Of a stretch of DNA of 64,000 nucleotides, positions 45,867 to 54,638 are shown in pieces. This stretch comes from Novosphingobium rosa NBRC 15208. Lineage in GTDB: Bacteria; Pseudomonadota; Alphaproteobacteria; Sphingomonadales; Sphingomonadaceae. Every line of letters starts with the position of its first letter. Within the stretch, counting starts at the first letter, position 1. The notes under the pieces were generated by a model. The model was not told the DNA's origin. It saw only the letters and a list, made by a program, of their open reading frames with translations, and ran no database searches. The translations under genes were made by a program, and so were the position numbers. The stretch is taken from the NCBI RefSeq assembly GCF_001598555.1, contig NZ_BCZE01000020.1:1-64000 (forward strand), read 5' to 3'.

Positions 45867-48692
45867 ATGACGGGGGTATTCGGAACAAAACACTGGCTGA
45901 TGGCGGGCACGGCGCTGACCATCGGCATCACCGGCCTGCAAGGGCAGGCTTGCGCGCAAGCCGCGCCCGCCGCCGATCAGGTGCAGGCGAGCGAGCCCAA
46001 GCCGCAGGACATCGTGGTCACCGGTTCCTATCTGGGCAACATCCGGCAGGAGAACCGCGCCTCGCCCATTCTGGCGGTGGACAATGCCGCCATCGAGCGC
46101 ACCGGGTCGTCGTCCATCGGCGATCTCACGCGGTTCATCCCGCAGAATGTCGGCAGCACGGGCGGCCTGCAGGATCTCTCCAAGGGCGGCGCGGATTCGC
46201 GCGATACGCGCTCGGCCAATCTGCGCGGACTGGGCGCGGGATCGACGCTGGTGCTGCTCAACGGGCGCCGCGTGACGCCTCAGGCGGGCGACGATTACGT
46301 CAACCTCAACAGCCTGACGCCCGATATCGCCATCCAGCGGGTGGAGGTGCTGCTGGACGGCGCCTCCTCCACCTATGGCGCGGATGCGGTGGCGGGCGTG
46401 TTCAACGTGCTGACCGATACGAAGTTCAAGGGTTTCAAGACCTCGGCGCAGTACACCAGCATCGACAAGTCGCCCGCCTGGAACGTGCAGGCCATGCTGG
46501 GGCTGGGCAGTGACCGGTTCCACACCGTGCTCTCGGCCTCCTACCGCTTTCAGGACAATCTGCAGAATTCGGACCGCGCGGTCACCAATTTCGTCAACAA
46601 CACCGCCAGCGGCTATCCCGGCAGCTATCTGCTGACCGGGCGCCCGCTGACCGCGACCGGTGGCCATGTGGTGATCGGTGGCAATGATTACACCGCGCTT
46701 TACGATGCCAACAAGGCGGCCAATGGCACGCTGAAAGTGGTGGACCCCAATTGCGGCGCGGCGGGCACCAACAGCGTGTACTCGCCCACCGGCGGTGCGA
46801 CCTTCGGCCTTGGCAACTGCCTCTACAATTTCCAGCCCAAGAACCCGATCCGCCCCCGCGCGCGCAGCATCAACATTCACGATGATACAACCTTCGAGAT
46901 CACCGACGCCAACACGCTGTTTGCCGAAATCAGCTATTACCATCAGGACTCAGACCGTTTCGGCGTGCCGTCCTATGCCCAGAACGCGGGCAATGCGACG
47001 ATGCCCGCCTCCAACCCCTATAACCCCTTCGGCGTGAATGTGCTGTTCTATGGCCGCGCCATCGGCGCTCAGGGTTTTCCGGGCGGCTATGACTATCGCG
47101 TGATGCGCGATACGGTGAACCAGCAGCATTATGTGCTGGGCGGGCGCGGCAGCCTGATCGGGCGATGGAAGTATCTGGCGACGCTGACCTATTCGGCATC
47201 GCAAACCATCGCGCGTGACCGTGACACCGATATGAACCTGTTCCAGGCGGCGCTGCGCGGTTACGGCGGCCCCAACTGCAACACCAACTTCCTGGGCGGG
47301 GCCAGCGGCGCGGTGGCGGGGCAGGGCAGCTGCCTCTATTACAGCCCCTTGCAGGCCAATCTCTCGCAGATGGACCCCTCGCTGATCTACAATCTGCAGA
47401 GCGACGTCTTCACCGATTACAAGCGGCAATATTACATCGCCGAGGCCGTCGCCAACGGTCCGCTGGCCAGCATCAACGGCCATGAGATCGCCGTGGCCAT
47501 CGGCGCGCAATATCGCCGCGAAACCTCCACCACCACCTATTCGGACCTGCTGCTCTCGGGCTATGGCGGCTTCCTTGGCAAGCATCTCAACACCAGCTTC
47601 GCGCGCGAGGTGAAAAGCGTCTTTGCCGAAGCCAATTACGAACCCATCGACAGCCTGACCCTCAACGCCGCGGCGCGTTACGAAGATGCGGGCGGCTACA
47701 GCAAGCTGGTGCCCAAGGTGGCGGTAAACTTCCGCCCGGTGGACTGGTTCTCGCTGCGCGGCTCCTACAGCAAGGCGTTTCAGGCGCCGACCTTGGCCAA
47801 TGGCTCGGCCTCGCTGATCGGCACCAATGTGGTCAATGTCACCGATCCGGTCGACGGCACCACCAGCTTCCGCACGATCCAGACCTATGGCAATCCCAAT
47901 CTGAAGCCGCAGTCCTCCACCGTCTACAACATCGGCGCCACCTTTGTGCCGACGCGGCGCGCGCGGATTTCGCTCGATTACTGGAACTATCAGTTCAACA
48001 ACCAGATCTCGACGCAGAACCCGCAGCAGGTGGTCAACACCGCGCCCAACGGCAGCGCGGTGATCCGCGATCCGCTGACCGGCGGGCTGCAATCGGTGCT
48101 GGTCTCCAGCTTCAACGCGCCCAGCGGCACCAAGACGGCGGGCCTCGACCTGCAGGGCCAATATGGCTTCGATGCCGGGCCGGTGAAGCTGACCCTGCGC
48201 GACACGCTGACCTGGCTGCTGACCTATGATGTGGACACCGGCGTGCTGCTGCGCGATGCCGGCGGCAATGTGACGGGATCGGTGGTCTACAATGGCGTGG
48301 GCTATCGCAATGCCTTCAACCAGTCGCCCACATCCTCCTCCGCCGCGCCGCGCTGGCGCAGCGTGGCCGGGGTGGACGCCAGCTATGGCCGCCACACGCT
48401 CTCGCTGACATGGCGCTACACCTCGGGCGTGAAGGACGATTACGGGCAGAACATCAACACCACCGGCACGGGCGCGGTGCTGCCCAATGTGACGGCCAAG
48501 GTCGCCTCCTTCTCGGTGTTCGACGCGCAATACAGCCTGAATTTCGGCAAGGACAACCGCTACGACCTGGCGCTGGGGATGATCAACATCTTCGACAAGG
48601 CGCCGGGCGCCGCGCTTTACAACGGCTATCTGCCCTCGATCGCGGATCCCTTCGGGCGGCAGATGTACGCCCGCGTTTCGGCGAAGTTCTGA
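45867..48692 (+). CDS. TonB-dependent receptor 4
   Basis: 941 aa, large class. Signal peptide about 1-30 (QACAQA), TonB-box-like DIVVTGSYLGNI, plug with IGDLTRFIPQNVGS, ANLRGLGAGSTLVLLNGRRVTP and VEVLLDGASSTYGADAVAGVFNVLT, and a barrel ending FGRQMYARVSAKF with terminal Phe. The LVLLNGRR/GASSTYGADAVAGV form is typical of receptors for bulky organic ligands. GGAGGAGG lies 5 bases before the ATG at 45867; earlier in-frame codons lack a signal peptide. It may serve the sulfatase locus or the esterase operon that follows. Confidence 0.92.
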   Translation: MTGVFGTKHWLMAGTALTIGITGLQGQACAQAAPAADQVQASEPKPQDIVVTGSYLGNIRQENRASPILAVDNAAIERTGSSSIGDLTRFIPQNVGSTGGLQDLSKGGADSRDTRSANLRGLGAGSTLVLLNGRRVTPQAGDDYVNLNSLTPDIAIQRVEVLLDGASSTYGADAVAGVFNVLTDTKFKGFKTSAQYTSIDKSPAWNVQAMLGLGSDRFHTVLSASYRFQDNLQNSDRAVTNFVNNTASGYPGSYLLTGRPLTATGGHVVIGGNDYTALYDANKAANGTLKVVDPNCGAAGTNSVYSPTGGATFGLGNCLYNFQPKNPIRPRARSINIHDDTTFEITDANTLFAEISYYHQDSDRFGVPSYAQNAGNATMPASNPYNPFGVNVLFYGRAIGAQGFPGGYDYRVMRDTVNQQHYVLGGRGSLIGRWKYLATLTYSASQTIARDRDTDMNLFQAALRGYGGPNCNTNFLGGASGAVAGQGSCLYYSPLQANLSQMDPSLIYNLQSDVFTDYKRQYYIAEAVANGPLASINGHEIAVAIGAQYRRETSTTTYSDLLLSGYGGFLGKHLNTSFAREVKSVFAEANYEPIDSLTLNAAARYEDAGGYSKLVPKVAVNFRPVDWFSLRGSYSKAFQAPTLANGSASLIGTNVVNVTDPVDGTTSFRTIQTYGNPNLKPQSSTVYNIGATFVPTRRARISLDYWNYQFNNQISTQNPQQVVNTAPNGSAVIRDPLTGGLQSVLVSSFNAPSGTKTAGLDLQGQYGFDAGPVKLTLRDTLTWLLTYDVDTGVLLRDAGGNVTGSVVYNGVGYRNAFNQSPTSSSAAPRWRSVAGVDASYGRHTLSLTWRYTSGVKDDYGQNINTTGTGAVLPNVTAKVASFSVFDAQYSLNFGKDNRYDLALGMINIFDKAPGAALYNGYLPSIADPFGRQMYARVSAKF

Positions 48693-48823
48693 TGATGGCT
48701 GGCGAGGCCATGGCATCGGCGTCCTCGACAGGCATCTGCCTGCTGGACGCCGCGCCTGAGCCTCGCCACCATGCGCCCCTCGCCCGGCCAGAAGGCCGGC
48801 TTCCTCTGGCGCACAGGTTCCGT

Positions 48824-49711
48824 ATGCCCCGCACCCCCAGCCTTTCCGTCTTGCGCCAGTTCCGCATGCTGGCCCAGACCGTCAACTTCAGCCGCGCGGC
48901 GGAGATGAGCTGTGTCTCGCAACCGGCCCTCTCGCGCACCATCCGCCTGCTGGAGGAAGACCTTGGCGGGCGCCTGTTCGACCGCAACCGCCGCCATGTC
49001 TCGCTGACCCCGGCGGGCGAGGATCTGCTGCGCCTGACCGAACGCCTGATCGCCGATTTCGACGAGGCCTTCGATCAGCTGGGCCAGACCCTGTCGGGCC
49101 AGCGCGGGCGGGTGGTGCTGGGGGTGTTGCCCTCCTATGCGGTGGGCGATCTGCCGCAAGTGCTCAGCCGCTTTCGCGACCAGTGGCCGGGGGTGGATGT
49201 GACCGTGCGCGAGGGGCTGGCGGGCGCCATCTATCAGCAGCTGCGCGAAAGGCTGATCGATCTGGCGGTGATGACCCCGCCCGAGGACACGGAAGAGGAT
49301 TTCACCTTCCTGCCCCTGTTTTCAGATCCCTGCGCGCTGGTCTGCCGCGCCGGAGAGGCCCCGCCGCAGCCCGGCTGGGACAGCTTTACCCAAAGCCCCT
49401 TCATCGCCATGGCCCCCTCCAGCAGCGTGCGCCAGATCACCGATGCGGCCTTTGCCCGCGCCGGCCTCAGCCCGCGCCCGCTTTATGAATGCGCCCAGCC
49501 TGCCACGCTGGGGGCTTTTATCGCGGCCGGGCTGGGGATCAGCGCCTTGCCCTTGTCCTGCCGCCCGATGGTGGGCGCGCATGATCTGGAATGGCGCCGG
49601 CTCGACGATCCGCAATCGGAGCGGCTGATCGGCATCGCCCATCTTTCGGGCCGCAGCCTGTCGCCCGCCGCGCAAAACATGATGGCGGCCCTCTCCGCCG
49701 GGGAGGGCTGA
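48824..49711 (+). CDS. LysR-family regulator of the CitMHS-AtuA operon
   Basis: 295 aa. Standard LysR HTH (FSRAAEMSCVSQPALSRTIRLLEEDLGGRLFDR, about residues 20-52) and effector domain. Start at 48824 gives a normal N-terminus; the frame is open to 48693 right after receptor 4, and the ribosome-binding site is weak. It ends 2 bases before the transporter start, so it is part of, and probably controls, the five-gene operon downstream. Confidence 0.88.
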   Translation: MPRTPSLSVLRQFRMLAQTVNFSRAAEMSCVSQPALSRTIRLLEEDLGGRLFDRNRRHVSLTPAGEDLLRLTERLIADFDEAFDQLGQTLSGQRGRVVLGVLPSYAVGDLPQVLSRFRDQWPGVDVTVREGLAGAIYQQLRERLIDLAVMTPPEDTEEDFTFLPLFSDPCALVCRAGEAPPQPGWDSFTQSPFIAMAPSSSVRQITDAAFARAGLSPRPLYECAQPATLGAFIAAGLGISALPLSCRPMVGAHDLEWRRLDDPQSERLIGIAHLSGRSLSPAAQNMMAALSAGEG

Positions 49712-49713
49712 GC

Positions 49714-51018
49714 ATGCTGGCCCTTGGAGCTTTGGCCATTGTCGGCGTGATGCTGGCGGTGATCCTCACCAACCGGCTGTCGCCGCTGGCGGCGATGATC
49801 CTGATCCCGGTGGCGGGCGCGTTGCTGCTGGGGCAGGGCGCGGGGGTGCCCGGCTGGATCATCGCTGGGGTGACGAAGATCGCTCCGGTGGCCGGGATGT
49901 TCGTCTTCGCCATCCTGTTTTTCGGCGTGGTCAGCGATGCGGGCCTGCTGGCGCCTTTGGTGAACGGCGTGCTGAAACTGGTGGGCCGCCGCCCCTCGCG
50001 CATCACAGTAGGCACATCGCTGCTGGCGCTGCTGATCCATCTCGACGGATCGGGGGCGGTGTGTTTCCTGATCACCGTGCCCGCAATGCTGCCGCTCTAT
50101 GACCAGCTGGGCATGGACCGGCGCATTCTGGCCTGTTGCGCCTCGCTGGCGGCGGGCGTCAACTTCCTGCCGTGGACGGGGCCGACCCTGCGGGCCAGCG
50201 CGGCGCTGCATATCCCCACGGCGCAGATTTTCGCGCCCATGCTGCCGGTGCAGATCGTGGGCCTGATCTTCGTCTTCGGCGCGGCATGGTGGATGGGACA
50301 TCGCGAAGAGCAACGCCTCGCCGCCCTGCCAACCATCGCCGATCCGGAGATCGAGCCCGCCGCCGCCGCCGATGTGCAGGCCTTCGATCCGCTGCATCGC
50401 CCGCGCCTGTTCTGGCTCAATCTGGCGATCACGCTGGCGGTCATCGCGCTGATGGTCACCGGCAAGGCCGAGCCTGCGGTGGTCTTTATGGTGGCGACCG
50501 CGCTGGTGCTGGCGATCAACTACCCCCGCGCCGAGGATCAGCGCGCCCGCATCGAAGCCCATGCCCGCCCCGCCATGATGATGGCCGGCATCCTGTTTGC
50601 CGCCGGGGCCTTCACCGGGATCATGAATGGCGCGGGGCTGATCCATGCGCTGGCCCAGTCCAGCGTTGCGCTGGTGCCCCCCGGCATGGGCGCGCGCATC
50701 CCGCTGCTGGTGGCGCTGACCGGCATGCCGCTGAGCATGCTGTTCGACCCCGACAGCTTCTATTTCGGCGTGCTGCCGGTGGTGGCGCAGGTGGCCGGGC
50801 ATTTCGGCGTGGCGCCGGTGCAGGTGGCGCAGGCCGCGCTGCTGGGCATGCATACTGTCGGCTTTCCCGTCAGCCCGCTGACGCCCGCCACCTTCCTTGT
50901 CGCCGGGCTGAGCCGCATCGAACTGGGCGCGCATCAGCGCTTCGCCTTCCCATGGCTGTTGGCCGCCACGCTGGTGATGACGCTGGCGGCGCTGGCCCTG
51001 GGCCTGATCGGATTATGA
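49714..51018 (+). CDS. CitMHS-family transporter
   Basis: 434 aa with about 12 hydrophobic segments. CitMHS family marks: NRLSPLAAMILIPVAGALLLG, IHLDGSGAVCFLITVPAMLPLY, NFLPWTGPTLRASAAL and GMPLSMLFDPDSFYFGVLPVV. Members carry citrate-metal complexes or other carboxylates with protons. GGAGGG precedes the ATG. The stop overlaps the next gene by ATGA, so the substrate is presumably a carboxylate made or used by the AtuA-type and esterase proteins downstream. Confidence 0.9.
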   Translation: MLALGALAIVGVMLAVILTNRLSPLAAMILIPVAGALLLGQGAGVPGWIIAGVTKIAPVAGMFVFAILFFGVVSDAGLLAPLVNGVLKLVGRRPSRITVGTSLLALLIHLDGSGAVCFLITVPAMLPLYDQLGMDRRILACCASLAAGVNFLPWTGPTLRASAALHIPTAQIFAPMLPVQIVGLIFVFGAAWWMGHREEQRLAALPTIADPEIEPAAAADVQAFDPLHRPRLFWLNLAITLAVIALMVTGKAEPAVVFMVATALVLAINYPRAEDQRARIEAHARPAMMMAGILFAAGAFTGIMNGAGLIHALAQSSVALVPPGMGARIPLLVALTGMPLSMLFDPDSFYFGVLPVVAQVAGHFGVAPVQVAQAALLGMHTVGFPVSPLTPATFLVAGLSRIELGAHQRFAFPWLLAATLVMTLAALALGLIGL

Positions 51019-52358
51019 GTGAGAGCAACCGCATGACACGCATTCGCATTGGTGCCGGAGCCGGCTTTGCCGGAGACCGCATCGAACCGGCGGTGGAACT
51101 GATCGAGAAGGGCGAGCTCGACTATCTGTGCTTCGAATGTCTGGCCGAGCGGACCATTGCCTTGGCTCAGCTGGCGCGGCAGCGCGATCCTGCCTCGGGC
51201 TATGATCCAAGGCTGGAAAAGCGGATGCGCGCGGTGCTGGCCCCGGCGATGGCGCGCGGGGTGCGGATCGTCTCGAACATGGGCGCGGCCAATCCCCTGG
51301 CCGCGATGCAGGCGGCGCTGGGCGTGGCGCGGGATCTGGGTCTGAAGGGCATCCGCATGGCCGCCGTGCTGGGCGACGATGTGTTGAGCGCCATCAGCGG
51401 TCAGGATCATCCGCTGATCGACCGCGACGGCTCGCTGGCCGACATCACGCCGATTTCCGCCAACGCCTATCTGGGCGCCTTTCCCATCGCCCGTGCGCTG
51501 GATGAGGGGGCTCAGGTGATTTTCACCGGGCGCGTCTGCGATCCGGCGCTGTTTCTGGGGCCGATGATCCATGCTTTCGGCTGGGCGCAGGATGACTGGA
51601 CAAGGCTGGCGCGCGGCACGGCGGTGGGCCATCTGCTGGAATGCGCGGGGCAGCTGACCGGCGGCTATTTCGCCGACCCCGGCGTGAAGAATGTGCCCGA
51701 TCTGGCCCGCCTGGGCTTTCCTCTGGCCGAAGTGTCCGAGGATGGCGATGCTGTGCTGACCAAGGTGGCGGGTTCGGGCGGGCGGCTCTCGCTGGCCAGC
51801 GCGCGCGAGCAGGCGATGTATGAGATCCTTGATCCCGCGCGCTATCTGCAGGCCGATGTGGTGGCCGATTTCACCGGCCTGAGCCTGACCGAACTCGGCC
51901 CGGATCGCATCGCTGTTGCGGGCGCGCAGGGGCATTCCCGTCCGGAAAGGCTGAAGGTCTCGGTCGGCTATCGCGACGGCTTTATCGGCGAGGGACAGAT
52001 CACCTATGCCGGGCCGGGCGCGGTGGCGCGCGGGCAGCTGGCGCTGGAGATCGTGAAGGAACGCATCGCCATGCTCGGCCTGCCCGTCGACGATATCCGT
52101 TATGATCTGATCGGCATGAACTCGGCCAATGTCACGGCCCGCGCGGGCGACCCCGCCGAGGTGCGCGCCCGTGTCGCCGCCCGCGCGCTTGATGCCGCCA
52201 CCGCCGCCGAAATCGGCGCGGAGGTGGAGGCGCTCTATCTCAATGGTCCCTCGGGCGGGGGCGGGGTGACCACCTCCCTGCGTGAGGTGGTCGCCGTCGC
52301 CTCGGTGCTGATCGGGCGTGACGCGGTGTCCCCCTCCATTCTTCATGAGGTGAGCTGA
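51015..52358 (+). CDS. AtuA-type protein (DUF1446)
   Basis: 447 aa, soluble. The start IRIGAGAGFAGDRIEPAVELIEKGELDYLCFECLAERTIALAQ is a strong signature of the AtuA/DUF1446 family, later VSNMGAANPLAAM, ITPISANAYLGAFPIARAL, HLLECAGQLTGGYFADPG and LNGPSGGGGVT. AtuA is needed for acyclic terpene (citronellol/geraniol) catabolism in Pseudomonas, but its reaction is unknown. Here the C-terminal part is a separate gene (next). Starts with ATGA overlap and ends sharing one base with the next ATG. Confidence 0.88.
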   Translation: MSESNRMTRIRIGAGAGFAGDRIEPAVELIEKGELDYLCFECLAERTIALAQLARQRDPASGYDPRLEKRMRAVLAPAMARGVRIVSNMGAANPLAAMQAALGVARDLGLKGIRMAAVLGDDVLSAISGQDHPLIDRDGSLADITPISANAYLGAFPIARALDEGAQVIFTGRVCDPALFLGPMIHAFGWAQDDWTRLARGTAVGHLLECAGQLTGGYFADPGVKNVPDLARLGFPLAEVSEDGDAVLTKVAGSGGRLSLASAREQAMYEILDPARYLQADVVADFTGLSLTELGPDRIAVAGAQGHSRPERLKVSVGYRDGFIGEGQITYAGPGAVARGQLALEIVKERIAMLGLPVDDIRYDLIGMNSANVTARAGDPAEVRARVAARALDAATAAEIGAEVEALYLNGPSGGGGVTTSLREVVAVASVLIGRDAVSPSILHEVS

Positions 52359-52666
52359 TGCGCCTGCGCGACATTGCCCATGCCCGCACCGGCGACAAGG
52401 GCGACACATCCCAGATCTGCGTCTTCGCGCGCCATGCGGACGACTTCCCGCGGCTGGAACGCGAGCTGACGGCCCAGCGCGTGGCCGACCACCTCACCAT
52501 GCTGAAACCACGCAGGATCGAGCGCCATGTGCTGCCCAATCTGGGCGCGGTCAATTTCGTGCTGCATGGCGCTTTGTCTGGCGGGGTGACGCGGTCGCTG
52601 GCGCTCGATGCCCATGGCAAGACGCTGGGCGCGCAGCTGCTGGATATGGAGATGGGCGATGCGTAA
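52358..52666 (+). CDS. AtuA-like C-terminal domain protein
   Basis: 102 aa. MRLRDIAHARTGDKGDTSQICVFAR and VLPNLGAVNFVLHGALSGGVTRSL match the small domain normally fused to the C-terminus of AtuA. Its A is the last base of the previous stop (TGATG), so the two products are made together and probably form a complex. Splitting of AtuA into two chains is seen in several bacteria. Confidence 0.85.
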   Translation: MRLRDIAHARTGDKGDTSQICVFARHADDFPRLERELTAQRVADHLTMLKPRRIERHVLPNLGAVNFVLHGALSGGVTRSLALDAHGKTLGAQLLDMEMGDA

Positions 52667-54638
52667 GGCCTTCCTGTGGGGCAGCGCGCTGCTGGCGCTG
52701 GCCACCGGCGCGCAGGGCCGCGTCACCGCGATCCATATCGAGAGCCGCACCCCGGCCCCCGTCAAGCCGGGCGAGCGGCCCTATGAGATCATCACCGGCA
52801 GTTTCGACGGCGATGTCAGCCCCGGGCGTGATGCCATCATCACCGATATCGCCCATGCTCCGCGCAATGCGAAAGGCCGGGTGGGTTACAGCGCCACCTT
52901 CGCCATCGCCCGTCCGCTGGAGCGCGGCAGTGCCGTGCTGTTCTACGATGTGCCCAACCGCGGCAACGGCAAGGTCGGCCCCGATGAGGACGGCCATATC
53001 CGCGTCATCAGCGGCTGGCAGGGCGACCTCACCCCGGCGCCCGGCGTGCAGAGCGCCACCGTGCCCGTCGTCAAGGGGCTGACCGGCATGGCGCTGGCCC
53101 GCGTCATCGATCTTTCCGGCAGCACATGGGGCCTGACCGGCGGCATCGGACGCCCGGTGGCGCGGCCCCTCCCGGTGGATCTGAACACCGCCCACGCCCA
53201 TCTCTATCACCAGAGCAGCGATGAAGCCGCGCTGGAGGCCATTCCCGCCGACCAATGGGCCTTTGCCGATTGCCGCAGCGCACCTTTCCCCGGCACGCCC
53301 GATCCGGCGCGCATCTGCCTGAAGGACGGCTTCGATGCCACGCAGGCCTATACGCTGGCCTATCGGGCGCGCGATCCGCTGGTGCTGGGCATGGGCTTTG
53401 CCGCCACGCGCGATCTGGTGAGTTTTCTGCGCCACGCCAAAACCGATGACGCGGGCACGCCCAACCCGCTTGCCGGGCAGGTGCGCTGGAGCGTGGTGAG
53501 CGGCACCTCGCAATCGGGCAATTTCGTCAAGAGTTTCATCAATCTGGGCTTCAACCGCGATGAGAATGGCGCCCGCGTCTTCGATGGCGCCAATCCGAAC
53601 ATCGCCGCGCGGCAGGTGCCGCTCAACCTGCGCTTCGCCGTGCCCGGCGGCGCCGCCACCCTGTTCGAGCCCGGCAGCGAGGGCACGCTCTGGTGGACCC
53701 GCTATAACGACACCACGCGCGGGCGCGGCGCTCACAGCCTGCTCGACCGCTGCACCGCCACCAACACCTGCCCCAGGATCATGGAGACCTTCGGTTCGAC
53801 CGAATTGTGGGGCCTGCGCCTCTCACCCGCGCTGGTGGGGACGGATGCCAGGGCCGATGTGCCCATCGCGCCTAATGTGCGCCGCTATTACTTCCCGGGC
53901 GTGACGCATGGCGGATCGATGATCGGCGGCATCTCGCTCGATGGCGACAAGCCATGGCCGGGCGCGCCGGTGTGTGTGCTGGCCAGCAATCCCAATCCTT
54001 CGCTGCCCACCATGCGCGCCCTGATGAAGCGGCTTGTGGAGTGGGTCAGCACAGGCCGGGCTCCGCCGCCCAGCCAATATCCCACGCTGGCCAAGGGCGA
54101 TCTCGTCGCGCCCGCCGCCGCCGCGATGCATTGGCCCAAGATTCCCGGCGCGCCGGTGCCCGATGGCAAGATCAATGGCGTGCTGGATTACGATTACGGC
54201 CCCGCTTTCGATTATCCCGACCTCTCGGGCGTGATCACGCAGCAGCCGCCAAGGATCCGCCGCGCGATCCCCTCGCTGGTGCCCCGTGTCGATGCGGACG
54301 GCAATGAGCTGGGTGGCGGCGTGCCCTCGGTGCAGCATCTGGTGCCGCTGGGCACCTATCTGGGCTGGAATGTGCTGGCCAAGGGTTATGGAGCGGGCAC
54401 GGATTGCGGCTTTGCGGGCGGCTTCATCCCCTTTGCCGCCACCAAGGCCGAAAGGCTGGCCAAGGGCGATCCGCGCCTCTCGCTGGAGGAGCGCTATGGC
54501 TCGCACGCCGGTTTCGTGGCGAAGGTGAAAGCCGTGGCCGACCGGCGCGTGCGGGAAGGCTGGCTGCTGCCTGACGACGCTGCAAAGCTGGTGGCCGGGG
54601 CGCAAGCGAGCAGCGTTCTGCAGGCGCAGCGCCCGTGA
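52659..54638 (+). CDS. Secreted alpha/beta-hydrolase-domain protein
   Basis: 659 aa with a signal peptide (about 1-20, ATGAQGR). The nucleophile motif GTSQSGNF (Ser near 286) and the downstream THGGSMIGG region fit the large 'alpha/beta hydrolase domain' family of secreted esterases of unknown substrate. It overlaps the AtuA-like gene by 8 bases and the tannase gene by GTGA. Probably a periplasmic esterase feeding the CitMHS transporter. Confidence 0.82.
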   Translation: MRKAFLWGSALLALATGAQGRVTAIHIESRTPAPVKPGERPYEIITGSFDGDVSPGRDAIITDIAHAPRNAKGRVGYSATFAIARPLERGSAVLFYDVPNRGNGKVGPDEDGHIRVISGWQGDLTPAPGVQSATVPVVKGLTGMALARVIDLSGSTWGLTGGIGRPVARPLPVDLNTAHAHLYHQSSDEAALEAIPADQWAFADCRSAPFPGTPDPARICLKDGFDATQAYTLAYRARDPLVLGMGFAATRDLVSFLRHAKTDDAGTPNPLAGQVRWSVVSGTSQSGNFVKSFINLGFNRDENGARVFDGANPNIAARQVPLNLRFAVPGGAATLFEPGSEGTLWWTRYNDTTRGRGAHSLLDRCTATNTCPRIMETFGSTELWGLRLSPALVGTDARADVPIAPNVRRYYFPGVTHGGSMIGGISLDGDKPWPGAPVCVLASNPNPSLPTMRALMKRLVEWVSTGRAPPPSQYPTLAKGDLVAPAAAAMHWPKIPGAPVPDGKINGVLDYDYGPAFDYPDLSGVITQQPPRIRRAIPSLVPRVDADGNELGGGVPSVQHLVPLGTYLGWNVLAKGYGAGTDCGFAGGFIPFAATKAERLAKGDPRLSLEERYGSHAGFVAKVKAVADRRVREGWLLPDDAAKLVAGAQASSVLQAQRP

